A stretch of 23,733 nt of DNA from Calditrichota bacterium (lineage in GTDB: Bacteria > Calditrichota > Calditrichia > RBG-13-44-9), in NCBI GenBank assembly GCA_016934605.1, contig JAFGSO010000210.1, forward strand, positions 1-23,733, in the 5' to 3' direction. This document shows, piece after piece, positions 22,311-23,733 of the stretch (position 1 is the stretch's first letter; each line of letters begins with the position of its first letter). The notes under the pieces are model-generated. The model was not told the DNA's origin. It ran no database searches and was given only the letters and a program-made list of their open reading frames with translations. The position numbers were made by a program, and so were the translations under genes.

Positions 22311-23733
22311 TTATCTTAAAAGAAGGCATTGCCGGGTGTTACTGAAATCCGGTGTGGAAAGACGGATAAAATAAATCCCTGAAGGGTGATTCCGGGCATC
22401 CCAGGTAACTTGATAAAATCCCTGCTTGAAATTATCATCAGCAACAACGGCGACCAACTGTCCGGTGACGCTGAATATTTCAACTGAAGCAGGAGTTGAT
22501 TCCGGGAGCTCAAATTCAATCTGCGTCACAGCATTGAAGGGGTTGGGATAGTTGTTCAGCAGACCGAATTTGCCCGTGCCAGCTTTTCCGGATAGATGTT
22601 CCAGTGCAACAACAGCCCCGTGAGCCGTTAGATCGTATTGCACAGCGGTATTCAGAAAATGCAGCTTGGCACCGATAATCGCGGGATAATTGGTATTCAG
22701 ACTGGTATTGAACCCATAATGAGTCATTCCGTATCCATCCAGAATATACATAAGCCGGTCCGCCGTAATAATACCGGAGGAAGATACCCGGTGACTGGAA
22801 TTATCATCGATATAAATGGCAGCGAAATGATTATGGGTTGCAATTCCGTACATCCCGCCAATAAACCTGTTTTCCGAAAGGTCGATGTTATTCCACAACT
22901 TTGGCATGATGATGCTGTTCGGAACAACTGCAAGTCCCGGGCTTTGGCCCAGTCGTCCTCGCCAGGCATTCAGAGGATCCGTGGTAAGATTTGTTATAAC
23001 CACCTCACCGATCTGGGCTGTGCTCTCCAGTGAACCGTTCAGGGTGGTGTCCAGTATGCTGCCTGAGGCGGGCGGCGTCCCGGCAGATTGAATATAGGGA
23101 CCGGTATTGACCAGCTGTCGGGTTTGAATATCAAAAACGGCACCATGTATCAACTGGTTATAAACGATATCAGTAAAAACCACCGGAGTTCCCGCTTCTG
23201 CGGAAATCTGTGATCCTGGGCTTTTATGAAGAATGGTAACCGTCCCTTCGCCATATGCCGTACCGGTTCGATCAGGAAGAATACAGAAGGCGGTATTATC
23301 ATCCAGCCCGATACCCATAATATTATCATCGCCATGATCCTGAATTCTTCTGGCCATCATCGGCACCAGTCGTGCCATACGTGCCCGGGTATGAAAATGA
23401 GAATCGGTGAAGACATCAGGGAGTATTTCCAGAAAGTCATCGGTTATGGAAACCCGGTAATGGTATGGATTGTATGCTGCCTGCTCAGGATAAAGAGAAC
23501 CATATTGCGCATCGAAGACAAATTCACCCAACACCGCCAGCCCGGCACTGGTACCACCGATAACGCCGCCATGCTGAAACACATAATGAATGGCATCCTC
23601 AACAAGAGAACCTTTCCAGTAATTCACGTAAGGCCACTGGTCTCCCCCTTCAATAAAAATCCCCCGGGCGGTGATCAGTGTCCGATAGGTGGCACTGTCA
23701 TTCGCGGTTGTTCTGTCCGGGATTTGCAGCCCA
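22311..23733 (-). CDS. Secreted S51/cyanophycinase-like protein with type IX sorting tail (5' end cut by window)
   Basis: The minus-strand frame is open to the window's right edge, giving about 473 codons; its N-terminus is outside. A GTG at 23627 is internal, since family sequence continues upstream (I-F-I-E-G-G-D-Q-W-P-Y). The peptidase S51 fold is shown by G-G-T-S-A-G-L-A-V-L-G, with the nucleophile Ser codon at 23549-23547. D-S-H-F-H-T-R-A-R and G-I-G-L-D-D-N-T-A follow, as in cyanophycinase. A central region of about 150 residues has no motif I recognise. The last 80 residues begin N-Y-P-N-P-F-N and include S-G-I-Y-F-I-R-L, a Por-secretion (type IX) C-terminal sorting domain. Such proteins are exported and may digest cyanophycin or isoaspartyl peptides; the substrate here is unknown. 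The NSS transporter downstream could import released amino acids, which is speculation. Confidence 0.85.
   Translation of the reverse strand, partial: GLQIPDRTTANDSATYRTLITARGIFIEGGDQWPYVNYWKGSLVEDAIHYVFQHGGVIGGTSAGLAVLGEFVFDAQYGSLYPEQAAYNPYHYRVSITDDFLEILPDVFTDSHFHTRARMARLVPMMARRIQDHGDDNIMGIGLDDNTAFCILPDRTGTAYGEGTVTILHKSPGSQISAEAGTPVVFTDIVYNQLIHGAVFDIQTRQLVNTGPYIQSAGTPPASGSILDTTLNGSLESTAQIGEVVITNLTTDPLNAWRGRLGQSPGLAVVPNSIIMPKLWNNIDLSENRFIGGMYGIATHNHFAAIYIDDNSSHRVSSSGIITADRLMYILDGYGMTHYGFNTSLNTNYPAIIGAKLHFLNTAVQYDLTAHGAVVALEHLSGKAGTGKFGLLNNYPNPFNAVTQIEFELPESTPASVEIFSVTGQLVAVVADDNFKQGFYQVTWDARNHPSGIYFIRLSTPDFSNTRQCLLLR

Noticed and set aside
22638..23033. Plus-strand open frame of 131 codons
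   Set aside because: Antisense to the S51-family gene, which is continuous and motif-bearing over the whole span.
1..23733. tRNA or rRNA genes, phage, toxin-antitoxin or defence genes
   Set aside because: Intergenic regions were read on both strands; no cloverleaf-like element, integrase, nuclease-defence or toxin motif could be supported.

Overview
The window looks like a piece of a bacterial chromosome from the FCB superphylum, probably near Calditrichota, KSB1 or Marinimicrobiota. The evidence is a type IX secretion-style C-terminal tail (with an N-Y-P-N-P-F-N motif) on a secreted S51-family protein, two small lipoproteins that begin Cys-x-Asn-Pro-Phe after the lipobox, and a helix-hairpin-helix/outer-membrane-like protein of a kind seen in that group. 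This placement is inference from protein style, not from a marker phylogeny. There are no tRNA or rRNA genes, no CRISPR array, no prophage and no intact insertion sequence. Most genes are housekeeping or regulatory.

Layout. 1-3102 (minus): two tandem paralogous lipoproteins, a PdxJ-fold protein that has lost its catalytic residues, and the metabolite-repair enzyme Nnr, cut by the left edge. 3168-7991 (plus): NAD-dependent DNA ligase LigA, endonuclease III (Nth), then, behind a near-consensus sigma-70 promoter, an exported helix-hairpin-helix protein. 8031-9024 (minus): an FmdB-type zinc ribbon and a YccU-type CoA-binding protein. 9252-13990 (plus): MazG, a multi-membrane-span histidine kinase, its sigma-54-dependent response regulator, and a receiver-like protein lacking the phospho-acceptor Asp. 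The last is preceded by a plausible sigma-54 promoter and an upstream dyad. 13997-15010 (minus): an OB-fold/HD protein of the YhaM type with a broken HD motif. 15011-15687: a gene-free stretch of short-period repeats and an apparent IS3-family remnant. 15688-16173 (plus): a YfcE-type phosphodiesterase. 16255-23733 (minus): the S51/cyanophycinase-like secreted protein (cut by the right edge), an NSS-family sodium symporter with an overlooked 39-residue MetS-like subunit, DNA polymerase III delta (HolA), an ECF sigma factor with its zinc-binding anti-sigma factor, a membrane protein with two GAF domains and a degenerate GGDEF domain, and a small zinc-ribbon protein followed by a clear intrinsic terminator.

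How the genes fit together. LigA and Nth are base-excision-repair partners. The kinase/activator pair at 10035-13405 is a complete two-component system, and its most visible candidate target is the adjacent receiver-like gene. The ECF sigma/anti-sigma pair lies just upstream of the GAF/GGDEF-like protein. The most notable pattern is that four separate proteins (PdxJ-like, receiver-like, HD-like, GGDEF-like) keep their folds but lack the residues needed for the usual chemistry. No defence, biosynthetic or other clearly new multi-gene system is visible. The best candidates for something undescribed are the sigma-54 module ending in a pseudo-receiver, the PdxJ-like pseudoenzyme, and the heptamer-phased intergenic repeats found at three places.
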